From Gallionella sp. (GTDB taxonomy: Bacteria > Pseudomonadota > Gammaproteobacteria > Burkholderiales > Gallionellaceae), in contig JANLID010000179.1 of NCBI GenBank assembly GCA_024654105.1, forward strand, positions 1 through 8,150: a stretch of 8,150 nucleotides of DNA, read 5' to 3'. Both the position numbers and the translations under genes were made by a program. Of the stretch, positions 7,844 through 8,150 are shown piece after piece. The stretch's first letter is position 1. The number at the start of each line of letters is the position of its first letter. A model generated the notes under the pieces. It searched no databases and was not told where the DNA came from. It worked only from the letters and a program-made list of their open reading frames with translations.

Positions 7844-8022
7844 AGAGACAGTATAAAGAAGCGACTCCGGCAGGAACAGGGTTATCGAAATATATCGCCA
7901 CGCCCTGTGATTGCCGGAATGGGTGCAACAGATTTTGGTGAGTTGCTCGTTGTGAAGGTGATCAGAGGTGTTGTGTAAAGCTGGTGCGGGAGACAGGGTG
8001 CGATTCAAACTGATGTGTTCAG
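7844..8022. other. Spacer upstream of the membrane-protein gene, with a -10-like box
   Basis: On the minus strand TATACT ends six bases before the ATG at 7843. The -35 position 17 bases further up is poor. If this box is used, the mRNA would begin at or near the start codon. The reading frame continues open through the spacer to 8119, so an N-terminally extended protein cannot be excluded. I see no other site or gene here. Confidence 0.3.
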
Positions 8023-8150
8023 TCATGCGGCCTTTCTGACCTGATTCCAACAGTTGTCCCATTGCTTGTTTGCCCGATTCGGGCGCAAAGCCAGCATGTG
8101 TTCGGCGTTTTCGGCGCACCGCCGCGAGCCCGGAAGCTTGGGCCGTTTCT
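8023..8150 (-). CDS. C-terminal end of an unidentified, possibly transposase-like protein (cut by window)
   Basis: A minus-strand frame enters from the right edge and runs 41 codons to TGA at 8025-8023. It begins KRPKLPGSRRCAENAEHMLA and ends NCWNQVRKAA. The spacing A-x-x-M-L-x-L-R followed by Q-W-D-x-x-W resembles the end of ISKra4-like transposases, but I hold this only weakly. Its TGA overlaps an ATG at 8026 (ATGA), the in-frame upstream start of the membrane-protein frame. It is too short here to assign a function or to tell an intact gene from a remnant. Confidence 0.4.
   Translation of the reverse strand, partial: KRPKLPGSRRCAENAEHMLALRPNRANKQWDNCWNQVRKAA

Overview
The window looks like chromosomal DNA of a betaproteobacterium. 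The clues are the ClpB and NadC sequence types, a proteobacterial CtpA-like protease followed by a small conserved-looking gene, a DUF2007 protein, a sigma-32-type heat-shock promoter and dispersed REP-like palindromes. A member of the Nitrosomonadales (for example a Gallionella or Sideroxydans relative) would fit, but that is an inference from protein style, not a proven assignment.

Layout, left to right. (1) Positions 1-894 hold the C-terminal part of a periplasmic S41 carboxy-terminal processing protease. It is followed closely by an uncharacterised 134-residue gene (917-1321), probably in the same transcript. (2) Positions 1322-1552 are non-coding. They carry a 24-bp tandem repeat resembling an insertion-sequence end and a nested, perfect 22-bp-arm inverted repeat. 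(3) A secreted thioredoxin-fold protein with a CSYC motif lies on the minus strand (1553-2047), with a plausible sigma-70 promoter in front of it. (4) Positions 2245-3189, minus strand: nadC (quinolinate phosphoribosyltransferase, NAD synthesis). Four bases after its stop begins a broken fragment of a YafJ-type class II glutamine amidotransferase, of which only the first 32 residues survive. (5) nadC is divergent from clpB (3314-5893, plus strand), a complete Hsp104/ClpB disaggregase. clpB has a very good RpoH promoter (TTGAAA, 14-bp spacer, CCCCACTT) and a 36-bp perfectly palindromic terminator. (6) Positions 5934-6216 are non-coding and hold three copies of a REP-like hairpin repeat, two direct and one inverted. 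(7) Two small minus-strand genes, 6217-6546 (DUF2007 protein with a C-terminal membrane helix) and 6561-6902 (small membrane-anchored coiled-coil protein), are probably one operon. (8) A minus-strand small multidrug export family membrane protein (7136-7843) follows. At the right edge is the end of another minus-strand reading frame (8023-8150) with weak resemblance to transposase C-termini.

Most of the window is ordinary housekeeping and protein quality control: a periplasmic protease, a periplasmic redox protein and a cytoplasmic disaggregase, plus NAD synthesis. I see no defence island, CRISPR array, RNA gene or clear new multigene system. The unusual signals are in the spacers: the truncated amidotransferase, the insertion-sequence-like tandem repeats, the nested palindrome, the REP-like trio with compensated stems, and the back-to-back clpB/nadC promoters.
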